Notes under the pieces: generated by a model | The model's input: the letters and a program-made list of their open reading frames with translations, nothing else | Told to the model about the DNA's origin: nothing | The model's database searches: none | Shown: in pieces, positions 17,901-26,900 of the stretch | Layout of the letters: each line of letters opens with the position of its first letter | How positions within the stretch are numbered: the stretch's first letter is position 1 | Origin: Planctomycetota bacterium | GTDB lineage: Bacteria; Planctomycetota; UBA8108; SXIK01 | Direction: 5' to 3' | Assembly: GCA_016209535.1 (NCBI GenBank) | Contig: JACQVW010000828.1 | Location: 1 to 35,248 of the forward strand | DNA length: 35,248 nucleotides | Translations under genes and position numbers: made by a program

Positions 17901-20214
17901 GAGCGGTCGTGTTGGCCTGCAAGGGCAGGGAGGCTCGACGGCGCGAGGTGCGAGCGCCGTCGAGGGGGTTCGGGCCGTGGTCCTGCATCGCCTGGTACTG
18001 CGAGTTGTCGTTCAGGTTCTCGCGGGCCATGAGCCCGATCTTGCCGTGCTGCTGGAGCGACTCGTCGCCGCTGTAGCCGCGGTTGAGCAGGAGCTCGATC
18101 GAGACATCGAAGTCGCCGTTCAAGATCGAGTAGTCGAACTCGAAGCTGTCGCACCTGGCCCAGACGTCGCCGCCGGTCGAGGCCACGCTGATGTACGCGT
18201 CGTTGACCACGGTCTCCGTGACGGCGCCGCCGTGGCTCACGTCGGTGATGTCGACCTGGGCCAGGTCGTAAGCGGAGATGCGCTCGACGACCGTGATCGC
18301 ATCCCCTGCGTTGCCCTCGCCGTTCCCCTTGAGGGTGACGGTCGCCGTGTCGAAGCAGCGGTGCTCGGGGTCGGACACCTGCCGTTCCAGGCAGAACTGG
18401 TCGGTGCCGACGATGCTGTCGTCTCCGCTGCCGTGGCCGAGGAACTCGACCCTCGGGTCGCCGTCGGCCATGTTGTAGTTGGAGCCGGGCGCCCGCAGGG
18501 CCAACCGGAACCCGGAGTCGCCGCCCCCTTCGAAGTCGAGGAGGGCGATCTTGGAGATCCCCGGCGGGAGGACCGCTGGGCGGATGTCCGAGCCGAACAC
18601 GCCGAACCCGCGGCCGAAGGACGTGTTGTCCACGAGCTGGCAGTTCACCCAGACCTGGCAGGAGTCGTCGGTGCCCACCACGACGTCCACCGGAAGGTCG
18701 GCCCCGGTCACGTTCCGGACGTACGTGGTGGCCACCACCAGGTGGTTGTCCGGGTCGCAGTCCTGGGCGATGTCCGGGGACCCGTCGCCCCTGACGCCCG
18801 GGCAGTTCTTGAGATCGATGGTGGGCAGGCCGGCCGGCCGCGCGAGCCGGGCGTTGATGAACCGGAGCATGTCGTCGACGTGCACCTCGCCGCGGGCGTA
18901 GGAGGTGTTGGTCGTGCCCTTGATGCCCGTGTTGGGCGCCGTCCCTCCGCCCGTCGCCCGACCCTCGCCGCTCCCCGGCAGCGGGAGGAGGGCGGCGCCG
19001 CCCAGCGCGGCGGCGATGTCGTTCAAGTCCTCGAAGGTGAACCACGTGGGCTTGTCGCCCTGCCCGATCGCCATGGAGAAGTTGCGGGCCGCGTAGCCCT
19101 GCACCCCGGCTCGCGTGAAGTCGATGTCCCACACATCGCCGGACTTCGGGTCCTCCCGGGTGATGTCGTACGGGAGGAGCCAGTCCCGGAGCAGGTTCTG
19201 GGGCCCTCCCCCCGTGTTCCCAAAGCGCTGGTCCAGCGGGCCCAGGAGGTTCCAGCCCCTCGCCAGGATCCAGCCCCAGGGGTTGACGTCCTTGAAGGCG
19301 AAGGCGTCCGCGGCCATGGCCTGGCCCACGATCGCCGCGTCGCCGAAGCCCGTGCCCAGGAAGTCGATCATGCCGTTCTCGTCCTTCAAGAGGACGTCGT
19401 CCTTGATGATGCCGAGGCGCAGGCCCCAGCCGCCGCCGCCTTCCCAGACGTGTACCGTGATCTTCGAGATCCCCGGGGGCAGGATGGCGCCGCCGTACTC
19501 CTCGAACTCGGGGTTGATGGTCGCCGGGTTGTGGACGGTGATGGTCGGCACCCCGCGTCCGACGGTCTTCACGGTGACGTTGAGGTTATTCACCATCACC
19601 CGGATCCCGTCATCGCTCGCGCTGCCGATCCGCACGTAGACGGGGGCGCCGGTGTTGTTCCGCACGTAGGTGGTGGCGATCGCGACCGCGTTGTCGGTGA
19701 CGCCGCTGGCGAGGTCCGGGTCGGGGAACTGGCGGATGGCGTTCGTCAGGTCCTGGAAGTTGACCACGTCGCCCACCGCGGGAAGGGTGATCGCGGAGGG
19801 CAGCGCGGCGGCGGCCAGCGGGCCCAGGCTCGCGTAGTCGGTCCAGGTCGGCGAGGCGCCCAGGGGCGTCATCGTCCAGCTCCGGGGGCCGGGGTTGGGC
19901 GTCGCCACGAAGGCGACGTCGGCCCAGTTGTCTCCCGCCTTGGGGTCCTCCATGCCGATGTCATGGGGGGCCACCCAGTTGGCCGTCGCGAAGGCCGGCC
20001 CGCCGCCTGGCCATGGGATGAAGGGCGGCGTGTTGCCGGGATAGGCAATCAGATCGCTGCCGTACGCCTGGTCCAGGAACAGCAGGTTCCAGGCGTCGGT
20101 GCGGATGAAGCCATTGGTGTTGTACTGGGCACAGACCCTCGTCGCGCCCACCCAGCCAAGCACGAGCGAGACGGACGCGGCCACGACTGCCCTGCGATGC
20201 ACACTCCAACTCAT
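14992..20214 (-). CDS. large secreted multidomain protein (duplicated N-terminal modules, DUF1349-like modules, L-type-lectin-like domain, PKD-like domains, C-terminal dockerin-like module)
   Basis: ~1740 aa from MSWSVHRRAVVAASVSLVLGWVGATRVCAQ; two copies of ATTYVRN(N/V)TGA...GRG...LPPGISKI...EGGG; lectin-like FTFAAVEGTFDTAGG...SLAVEIDTWDGG; dockerin-like DCNVDDKSDLSDAVYMLGVLFLG at the C-terminus; GGAGG upstream of the ATG. Confidence 0.85.
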   Translation of the reverse strand: MSWSVHRRAVVAASVSLVLGWVGATRVCAQYNTNGFIRTDAWNLLFLDQAYGSDLIAYPGNTPPFIPWPGGGPAFATANWVAPHDIGMEDPKAGDNWADVAFVATPNPGPRSWTMTPLGASPTWTDYASLGPLAAAALPSAITLPAVGDVVNFQDLTNAIRQFPDPDLASGVTDNAVAIATTYVRNNTGAPVYVRIGSASDDGIRVMVNNLNVTVKTVGRGVPTITVHNPATINPEFEEYGGAILPPGISKITVHVWEGGGGWGLRLGIIKDDVLLKDENGMIDFLGTGFGDAAIVGQAMAADAFAFKDVNPWGWILARGWNLLGPLDQRFGNTGGGPQNLLRDWLLPYDITREDPKSGDVWDIDFTRAGVQGYAARNFSMAIGQGDKPTWFTFEDLNDIAAALGGAALLPLPGSGEGRATGGGTAPNTGIKGTTNTSYARGEVHVDDMLRFINARLARPAGLPTIDLKNCPGVRGDGSPDIAQDCDPDNHLVVATTYVRNVTGADLPVDVVVGTDDSCQVWVNCQLVDNTSFGRGFGVFGSDIRPAVLPPGISKIALLDFEGGGDSGFRLALRAPGSNYNMADGDPRVEFLGHGSGDDSIVGTDQFCLERQVSDPEHRCFDTATVTLKGNGEGNAGDAITVVERISAYDLAQVDITDVSHGGAVTETVVNDAYISVASTGGDVWARCDSFEFDYSILNGDFDVSIELLLNRGYSGDESLQQHGKIGLMARENLNDNSQYQAMQDHGPNPLDGARTSRRRASLPLQANTTAPCGNVREDGALGDGNALRHPRFFRIKRAGQVITTWSSNLAGLADGSLSATVDANWNLSLSDNWNAASNGATAANPLPADLCVGFFNSEHNQFFADVQRVVYRILPSSNAGGNPVTEWSASVLVGTDGGGMSGTTKGSAVVDKYITWNVTRGDANAGLSYEIKNNLMGRVTFPPVRTTVFATNVPRVAGGPPINARLDSYALNFFPDQSGPVGDLESSHDIGFLLDPRTPGSTEYDPDTGSYVLKGSGTDIWDGGDRLHFAYKEVEGDFSIQVRITDIVNPPNARWGRAGIMARYTCDHNSKYSAATVPYRGEAPDADDSRRHQSRRDHLINGTTRDQQVLPSGLLSHAYLGWVRLTRLGNVVMSHFADDAGGEPDAWHFAGSDYDAQRPAKLLVGLVASSHNTAGPYGVNLLEVTYDNLSIEAASAAATTCSLDDPVVGGDFEDPLQIDPSIAAIVVGGGTFTPAIVDGRLRLTQDGTGSSAVAVWFNGDGLVLGDTGFKADFDAYISKAGGADPADGFTFAAVEGTFDTAGGLVGDGGGSLGYNRGDHNAVPANSRRKSLAVEIDTWDGGLGDNDPLQKGANVGLDNVYHMGIDVNFEVQSSQNNVEYGKVLPPLYFQPGGYYNASEGIHVEVTYDPADRVTDSSLVEVWVTANDGSFERTKVLSTRSTILTGDIFLGFTAGTGGAHATVEVDNFIVRPNCCELIDTAAIAQQGTVNLATQSLVTLDGSGSSGADGSSIYKWEVVSGSAELVGPTNIAMPQLQLNGTGDVTVKLLHGDAVCADTASATMTFGVVCEEEAEVASITVPPGPHEVGSTVVLDSAGSSTGGRSWSIVSGSGQVVGPSDGDTVQVKGNEAGDVVVGLTVDDGVCDNEGSAQATVTFEILVNWKRCDSNGSKVLDMSDAVYTLSFLFLGGPASACPGSLDCNVDDKSDLSDAVYMLGVLFLGTGIPDFWDTCEKFPDCPTDCP

Positions 20215-20624
20215 GAAACACCTCCGAGGAAACCGGACCCTCCGAACCGTGCGAAAACTCCCCGGACTACTTCTCCGCCTCGCCCACACGAACGTTCCCT
20301 GTGCGTTGGACCCTCAGCATGGAAACGTTCGCGACGAGTGACCCGAGGGGGAGCTTTCGACCCAGCATGAAAAGCACTCAGCGCCACGGGCGCTGAAGTC
20401 GCGGACATCGTAGCGCGTGAGGCGATCCGGCGCTGTCCGCAGAACATCCGACGAGGTCCCCCCTACCGGCTCACGAACCGCTCTTCGGTCGGGCCCAACG
20501 TGCCCCGTCCTTCGACCCAGGCTTCGCCTCCCGGGAAGAATCCGCACCCGGTGCGAGGGACCGGGCTCAGCCCGACCCTTCTCGGCCCCTTCTCGGCCCC
20601 TGGCGGGCCGGCGGCGGCCGGCCG

Positions 20625-20687
20625 CGCAAGTGCCTGGCTCCGCGGGCAGCCGGGGGGGGCGGCTCGCAAGTGCCCGGCCCCACGGGC
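20625..20687 (+). repeat. two-copy imperfect direct repeat with 40-bp period
   Basis: CGCAAGTGCCTGGCTCCGCGGGC (20625-20647) and CGCAAGTGCCCGGCCCCACGGGC (20665-20687), 20/23 identical. Confidence 0.8.
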
Positions 20688-20732
20688 GATAAGGGCGGCC
20701 GGGCGGCGAGGCGGTTCGGGGCTTCCCTGCGG

Positions 20733-20762
20733 TTGACACCCGCTTCCGAGGTGGTTTAGACT
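20733..20762 (+). promoter_or_regulatory. sigma70-like promoter for the barrel/CRTAC1 cluster
   Basis: Perfect TTGACA (20733-20738), 18-bp spacer, TAGACT (20757-20762), ~60 bp upstream of ATG 20822. Confidence 0.55.
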
Positions 20763-20821
20763 CTTAACCAAGGAGGGGGGTGGTCCACTCAGGGTCGGTC
20801 ACAACGGTCGACACACTTGCG

Positions 20822-22045
20822 ATGAGGAATCCACGCCGGTCCTGCGGGGTCGCCGCCCTCGGGTTGCTCCTGTCCCTGCCCGTCTCGGGCGCCGAGGCGG
20901 GCGACGGAGAGCCTCCGGAGCCGCCGGGGGCCGCGGAGATCGAGCGGACCTGGATCCACTGGGACTTCCGAAAAGAGCTCAACCTCGCGGTGGTGTACTC
21001 CCACGAAGGCCTCCCCGGCCTCTCCTCCAGCGAGACGGGGGTGGACCACCTGGAGCTCTCCCCGCGCTTCCCCCGCACCTTCATCGGCGCCGAGGTCGAG
21101 GGCAACCTCACGGAGGAGGCCCCCGTGAACCGGCTCCTCGGGGGGCACGTGCAGCTTGCGGCCTTCGACTTCCACCTGCGGCTCGAGGTCGACCCCACGG
21201 AGCCGACGAACGAGCTCGACCGCTACGAATTCATGGCCCAGGACTTCTGGATCCGCCTCGAGACGCCCCACATCGATCGGCTCTCGCTGCGGATCGGGCA
21301 AGTCACCGTGCCCTACGGCGTGAACCCCGTCCTGGCCCCCCGCGGCCGCTTCCTCCTGCCGATCGAGGCGCACGACGTCGGCTTCAAGTGGGACTGGGGC
21401 GGCGTCCTCAAGGGGCCCCTCGGCGACTACGACTGGGAGCTGGGGGCCACGACGGGCGCGGGCATGCAGCCCCACCCGCCCCACTACGTGTTCGAGGAGG
21501 ACGCGTACATGCTGACAGCGCGCCTCGGCGCGCCGACCTACTGGGACTTCCAGTACGGCCTCTCGGGCCTCTTCGGGAAGAGCCCGACCTTGATGCTCGA
21601 CAAGCGCCTCGGGCCGCCCGTCTCCCGCTGGCGCGCCGCCGGGGACCTCTTCTACAAGCTCCTCGTCCACACGATGCTCATGGGGCAGGCGTTCGTGGGG
21701 CAGGACGGCTTCGACGGCGACTCCGAGAAGGCCTTCGGCATGGACGGCGACCCCAACCTGCTCGCGGGTTTCCTGGTCGAGGTCGACTTCGTGCCGCCCT
21801 TCGGGTCCACCGAGGAGAGCCGGCGCGAGTGGCAGAACTGGGAGCTCAACGCGCAGCTCGCGTCGGTCTTCTTCGACCTCGAGAGGCACGATTCCGACAA
21901 TAACTCATTGACCCTGGAGGTCGCCCGCTCGCTCACCGACAAGCTCACGCTGCGGCTCGACTGGGTCCATGACTTCCACGTGGCCACGGGCACGGGAGTG
22001 GAGGACGACGCGATCTTCGTCTCGCTGTACTACTACGGGCGTTAG
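20822..22045 (+). CDS. predicted outer-membrane beta-barrel protein
   Basis: Signal peptide MRNPRRSCGVAALGLLLSLPVSGAEA; alternating amphipathic strands (FHLRLEVD, LSLRIGQVTVPYG, FQYGLSGLFG, LTLRLDWVHDFHV, AIFVSLYYYGR). An alternative start at 20780 lacks a direct signal peptide. Confidence 0.7.
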   Translation: MRNPRRSCGVAALGLLLSLPVSGAEAGDGEPPEPPGAAEIERTWIHWDFRKELNLAVVYSHEGLPGLSSSETGVDHLELSPRFPRTFIGAEVEGNLTEEAPVNRLLGGHVQLAAFDFHLRLEVDPTEPTNELDRYEFMAQDFWIRLETPHIDRLSLRIGQVTVPYGVNPVLAPRGRFLLPIEAHDVGFKWDWGGVLKGPLGDYDWELGATTGAGMQPHPPHYVFEEDAYMLTARLGAPTYWDFQYGLSGLFGKSPTLMLDKRLGPPVSRWRAAGDLFYKLLVHTMLMGQAFVGQDGFDGDSEKAFGMDGDPNLLAGFLVEVDFVPPFGSTEESRREWQNWELNAQLASVFFDLERHDSDNNSLTLEVARSLTDKLTLRLDWVHDFHVATGTGVEDDAIFVSLYYYGR

Positions 22046-22046
22046 A

Positions 22047-22091
22047 GACTCCAGAGACTCCAGGGACTTCAGAGACCACCGAGGACCACCA
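22047..22091 (+). repeat. decaying 9-bp tandem repeat in the 5' leader of the CRTAC1 lipoprotein gene
   Basis: GACTCCAGA-GACTCCAGG-GACTTCAGA-GACCACCGA-GGACCACCA running up to the ATG. Confidence 0.6.
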
Positions 22092-23944
22092 TGAGCGTCA
22101 CGCGCGTTACGATCGGCGTTCTCGTCGGGCTCGTCGCGGGTTGCGCCGGCGGCGGCCCCGAGCCGGCCCCCCGGCGGGCGCCGCGAGAGGGCCCCGGACG
22201 CCCCGCCGCCGCAAAGGGGCAGCAAGCGGATCGGCGCAAGGCGACCCGGGAGCCGGCCGCGAAGGAGTCGAAGCCGGCGCGGCAGGACGCGGCCGCGAAG
22301 GGCGAGGCCGGCGACGGGACGCCGCGCCTCGTCGACGTCACGGGCCCCAGCGGCGTGCGCTTCCGGCACGACTGGGGCGGCGGCAAGCTCGACCACGTCC
22401 TCAAGACCGCAGGCGCCGGCGTGGGCCTCGGCGACTACGACGACGACGGGTGGCTCGACATCTTCTTCCCCCAGGGCGCCGTCCTCACCCCCGACGGCGC
22501 CCTCGCCTCCGGCGCCCAGCCGCGGTCGATGCTGTACCGGAACGACCGCGACGGCACGTTCACCGACGTCACGCGCGCGGCCGGGCTCGACCGGCCCGCG
22601 TATGCCACGGGATGCGCCTTCGCCGATCACGACGGCGACGGGCGCCTCGACCTCTACGTCACCTGCTACGGGCCCAACATCCTCTACACCAACCGCGGGG
22701 ACGGCACGTTCGAGGACGTCACGGAGAAGGCCGGTGTGGCCGGGAAGGAGTGGAGCACATCCTCGGCCTTCGCCGACCTCGAGAACGACGGCGACCTCGA
22801 CCTCTACGTCTGCAACTACCTCGACTTCCGGCCCAACATGGTCGGCGTCCACTCCTCCGCCCTCTCGAAGCGCGAGGGCTGGCACTTCTTCCCGGGGCCG
22901 CGGGACTACGAGGGCGTGGCCGACGTGCTCTACCGCAACGACGGGGACGGGACGTTCGCGGACATCTCCCGGGACGCGGGCCTCGCCCCGAACGGCAAGG
23001 GCCTCGGGGTGGTCTTCACGGACCTCGACGCGGACGGCCTCCAGGACATCTACGTGGCCAACGACAAGACCCCGAACTTCCTCTACCGCAACCGGGGCGG
23101 CTGCAAGCTCGAGGAGATCGCGTTCCAGGCCGGGGTCGCCGTGAGCCCCGACGGGGAGGCGACGGCGGGGATGGGCGTGGACGCCGGCGACTATGACGGC
23201 GACGGGCGCATCGACCTCTTCGTCACCAACATGGTCTTCGAGTACAACGCGCTCTACCGAAACCGGGGCGGCTGGGACTTCGAAGACGTCACGCAGGCCG
23301 CGGGGCTCGCCGCCGACTCGTACCGGTACGTGGGCTGGGGGACGGCCTTCCTCGACCTGGACCTGGACGGCCTCCAGGACATCTTCGTGGTGAACGGCCA
23401 CGTGATGGACTACGTTGACAGCATGTCCCAGAGCATGTCCTACCGGCAGGATCCCTTCGTCTACCTCAATGCGGGCGGCGGCAAGTTCCGGCGGGTCAGC
23501 AGCGAGTATGGCCCGGACGTCTCGAGGAAGCTCGTGGGGCGGGGTCTCGCCGTGGGCGACCTCGACAACGACGGCGACCAGGACCTCGTCGTGACGGTCA
23601 CGAACGACTACCCGCTCATCCTCGAGAACCGGAGGGGCGGCTCCAACCGGTTCGCGGCCTTCGACGTGCGCGGCCAGGGCGGGCAGCGGACCGGGATTGG
23701 CGCCGTGCTCCGCCTCACGGCGGGGGGCCGGACGCAGGTCCAGGAGGTGCGGCCCCACCGCTCGTACGAGAGCTCCTGCGATCCGCGCGTCTTCTTCGGG
23801 CTCGGGAGCGCGGCGAAGGCCGACCGCCTCGAGGTGACCTGGCCCGGAGGCGTCAAGAGGACGTACCGGAACGTCCCCACGGGCAAGTTCATCGTCCTCT
23901 CCCCCGACGCGAAGCCGCGGGTCGCTGCTGGGCCGCCGCGATGA
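22091..23944 (+). CDS. CRTAC1-like VCBS-repeat / ASPIC-UnbV domain lipoprotein
   Basis: Lipobox VGLVAGC; repeated YRNDRDGTFTDVTRAAGL...FADHDGDGRLDLYVTCYGPN; C-terminal GQRTGIGAVLRLTAGGRTQVQEVRPHRSYESSCDPRVFFGLGSAAKADRLEVTWPGG. Confidence 0.92.
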   Translation: MSVTRVTIGVLVGLVAGCAGGGPEPAPRRAPREGPGRPAAAKGQQADRRKATREPAAKESKPARQDAAAKGEAGDGTPRLVDVTGPSGVRFRHDWGGGKLDHVLKTAGAGVGLGDYDDDGWLDIFFPQGAVLTPDGALASGAQPRSMLYRNDRDGTFTDVTRAAGLDRPAYATGCAFADHDGDGRLDLYVTCYGPNILYTNRGDGTFEDVTEKAGVAGKEWSTSSAFADLENDGDLDLYVCNYLDFRPNMVGVHSSALSKREGWHFFPGPRDYEGVADVLYRNDGDGTFADISRDAGLAPNGKGLGVVFTDLDADGLQDIYVANDKTPNFLYRNRGGCKLEEIAFQAGVAVSPDGEATAGMGVDAGDYDGDGRIDLFVTNMVFEYNALYRNRGGWDFEDVTQAAGLAADSYRYVGWGTAFLDLDLDGLQDIFVVNGHVMDYVDSMSQSMSYRQDPFVYLNAGGGKFRRVSSEYGPDVSRKLVGRGLAVGDLDNDGDQDLVVTVTNDYPLILENRRGGSNRFAAFDVRGQGGQRTGIGAVLRLTAGGRTQVQEVRPHRSYESSCDPRVFFGLGSAAKADRLEVTWPGGVKRTYRNVPTGKFIVLSPDAKPRVAAGPPR

Positions 23945-26900
23945 CCGCACGGATACGACGAGCCAGGACCTGCCCCACCCTCGACCGCGCCCCGCGCTCG
24001 GGCCTCCTCGCGGCGTTGGGGCTCCAGGCGGCGCTCGCGGCCGTCGGCGCGGCCGGCCCGGCCTGGGCGGCCGGCGCCGAGCCGGACGCGGCGCTCCACG
24101 ACGGCCCCTGGACGCTCCCCGCGCCGCGGCGCGACGACGTGACGGCCCGCTTCAACCGCGGGGTGTCGCTCATGGAGCGCCAGGAGCCGGCCGCGGCCGT
24201 CGAGGAGCTCCGCAAGGTCACCGAGGCGCTGCCGCGGTGGCTTCCGGGACGGGTCAACCTGGGGATCGCGCTCCTCAACTCGCAGAGGGACGCCGACCTG
24301 CCGGTCTGCGAGAAGGTCCTCCGAGACGTGCTCGAGGACGACCCGTCGAACCCGCACGCCCACTACGCCCTGGGCATGCTCTACCTCCACGGCTCGGACA
24401 TCGAGAAGGCGCGCGTCGAGTTCGAGGCGACGCTCCGCGCCGACCCCGGCGACCCCTTCTCGCACTACCAGCTCGGGACCATCGCTCGGACGAAGAGCCT
24501 GCCCGAGGATGCCTCCCGGCGCTTCCGCAGCGTGCTCGAGCTGAGCCCTCACTTCTCCTCGGCCTACTACTCCCTGAGCCGCCTGGCCTTCCTGGCCGGG
24601 AAGCGCGAGGAGGGCAAGCGCCTCCTCGACCGGTTCCTCGAGCTCGAGCGCACGCGCCTGGGGCTCAAACCCGGCATGAAGTACACCGAGATGGGGCGCT
24701 ACGCCGACGTGATCCGCAACGTGCGGGGGCCCGGGCCCGCGGCCGGGGCCGGGAGCTCGGCGCGCTTCTCGCTGGAGGCCGGGCCGGGAGCGGCCCTGGG
24801 GCTCGCGCCGCTCCCCGCGGCCTCGGCGGACGCCGCGGGAGACGCGGCCCTCGCCGCAGCCTCCGAGGTAGGGCCCGAGGCGGTCGCGGGCGACATCGAC
24901 GGCGATGCCGACGCGGACCTCCTCGTGGCCGCGGCGGTCGCCGGTGGAGACCGGCTCTACTGGAACGACGGCAAGGGGAAGCTCGCCAGGGCCGCGGAGG
25001 CCGGGCTCGCCGGCGGGCCCACCACGGCCGTCGCCCTCGGGGATCCCGACGGCGCCGGCGACCACGCCGCGTACCTGGGCCGACCGCGCGGCCCGGGGCT
25101 CCTCAGGAACGCCGGCGGCGGCCGGTTCGAGGAGGCGGGGCCCGACGCGGGGCTCACGGGGAACGGCGGCGTCCCCTCCTCGGCGCTCTTCGGCGACGTC
25201 GACCGCGACGGCGACCTCGACCTCCTCGTGGCGATGTGCTCGGGGGGCCGCGGCCGGCTCTGGATCAACCTGGGGACGGGGAGCTTCGAGGACCAGGCCG
25301 AGGCGGCGGGCCTCGCGCTCGAGGGCGTGCGCTCGGCCCTCCTCTCGGACCTCGATGGCGACGGCGACACGGACGTCTACGCCGCCGTCGATGGCGGGCG
25401 GGACCGCCTCTTCGTCAACGACCGCCCGCTCCGGTTCCGCGAGACCTCCGAGGAGGCGGGGGCCGGCGCACCGGGGCCCGCGGCCGCGGCCTGCTCGGCC
25501 GACCTCGACGGCGACGGCCTGCCCGAGCTCTTCCTGGCGCGCGGCGCATCGGCCCCGCCCCTCCTCCTGCGGAACGCCGGACGGAGCGGCTTCCTCGCCG
25601 CCGAGGCACCGGCGCCGCCGTCCGAAGCCTGCCTCGCGGGCGACCTGGACCTCGACGGCCGCCTCGACCTCCTCGCCGCGGGGCGCGGCGGTGTCCGGGC
25701 TCTCCTCGGCGACGGCGCGGGCGGCCTGGCTGCGCGAGCGCCCGAGAGCGGCGGGGGGACCGGTCCCTGGACGTCCGCTCTCCTCACCGACCTCGAGGGC
25801 GACGGCGTCCCCGAGGCGGTCCTGTGCGGCCCGGGCGAGGCGCCGCTCGTCCTGCGGCCGCGGCCGCCGCGCGAGCACAAGGCCCTGCGCGTGGAGCTCA
25901 AGGGCGTGCGGCGCGGCGAGGAGTGCTTCTCGAACCTCCGCGGCGTCGGGGCGCGCGTCGAGGTCAAGGCCGGCGAGCGCTGGTCGGTCTTCGAGGTGGG
26001 CGCCGGGGGCGAGCGCGTCGAGGCCGTGGTCCGCGCCGGTCTCGGACCCAGGACGAAGGCAGACTACGTGCGCATCCAGTGGCCCGACGGCCTCATCCAG
26101 AGCGAGCTCGAGGTCCCCTCAGGCCAGGTCGTCACGATCGAGGAGGTCCAGCGCAAAGCCTCCTCGTGCCCGCTCTTGTTCGCGTGGGACGGGGAGCGCT
26201 TAGGGTTCGTCACGGACTTCCTCGGCGGCGGCGGCCTCGGGTTCCTCGCCGCCCCCGGCGTCTACGCGCCCCCGGACCCGACGGAGGACGTGAGGATCCC
26301 GCCCGGCCTCCTCGCCGCCTCCGGCGGCAAGCTGCGCCTCCGCATCGCCGAGCCCTTCGAGGAGGTCTGCTACCTCGACCAGGTCTCGCTCCTCGCCGTG
26401 GACTCCCCCGAGGGCGTCGGCGCGTACCCCGAGGAGCGTTTCGCCTCGAGCGGCCCCGACCCGACGGGGAGGATCGTCGCCGCGGGGACGCGCTGCCTCC
26501 CCGTGGCCGCCCGCGACCTGGAGGGCCGCGACGTCCTCGAGCTCGTGAGCGAGGCCGACCGCCGGGCCCCGCCGTTCCAGCGGGACCCGCGGTTCGCGGG
26601 CTTCGCCCGCGAGCACGCCCTCGAGCTCGACTTCGGCCCGCTCGGCGAGCGCTGCGGCGCGGGCCAGGTCTTCCTCTTCCTCGACGCCTGGGTCGAGTAC
26701 GGGTACTCCCACGTGACCTTCGCGGCGGCGCAGGCCGGGGAGTCCCTGCGCCCGCCGTCGCTCGAGGTCCCCGACGGCCGGGGAGGCTGGAGGGTCGCCT
26801 TCGAGGACCTGGGCTATCCGGCGGGCATGCGGCGCACGATGGTCGTGCCGCTGCCTCGGGCAGCGGTCGAGGCCGGCCGGTTCCGCATCCGCACGACCAT

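Noticed and set aside
15466-20370. 1634-aa plus-strand ORF
   Set aside because: Antisense to the giant lectin/dockerin gene; composition (V/R/D/G/H rich, no domains) is that of a shadow ORF.
20652-20659. Poly-G run in the 20.6 kb intergenic tract as a phase-variable switch
   Set aside because: Only eight G and not within or immediately before an ORF start or promoter; no support for slippage control.
21905-25878. Long minus-strand ORFs (21905..23950 and 23608..25878)
   Set aside because: Antisense to the CRTAC1-type genes; compositional artefacts.
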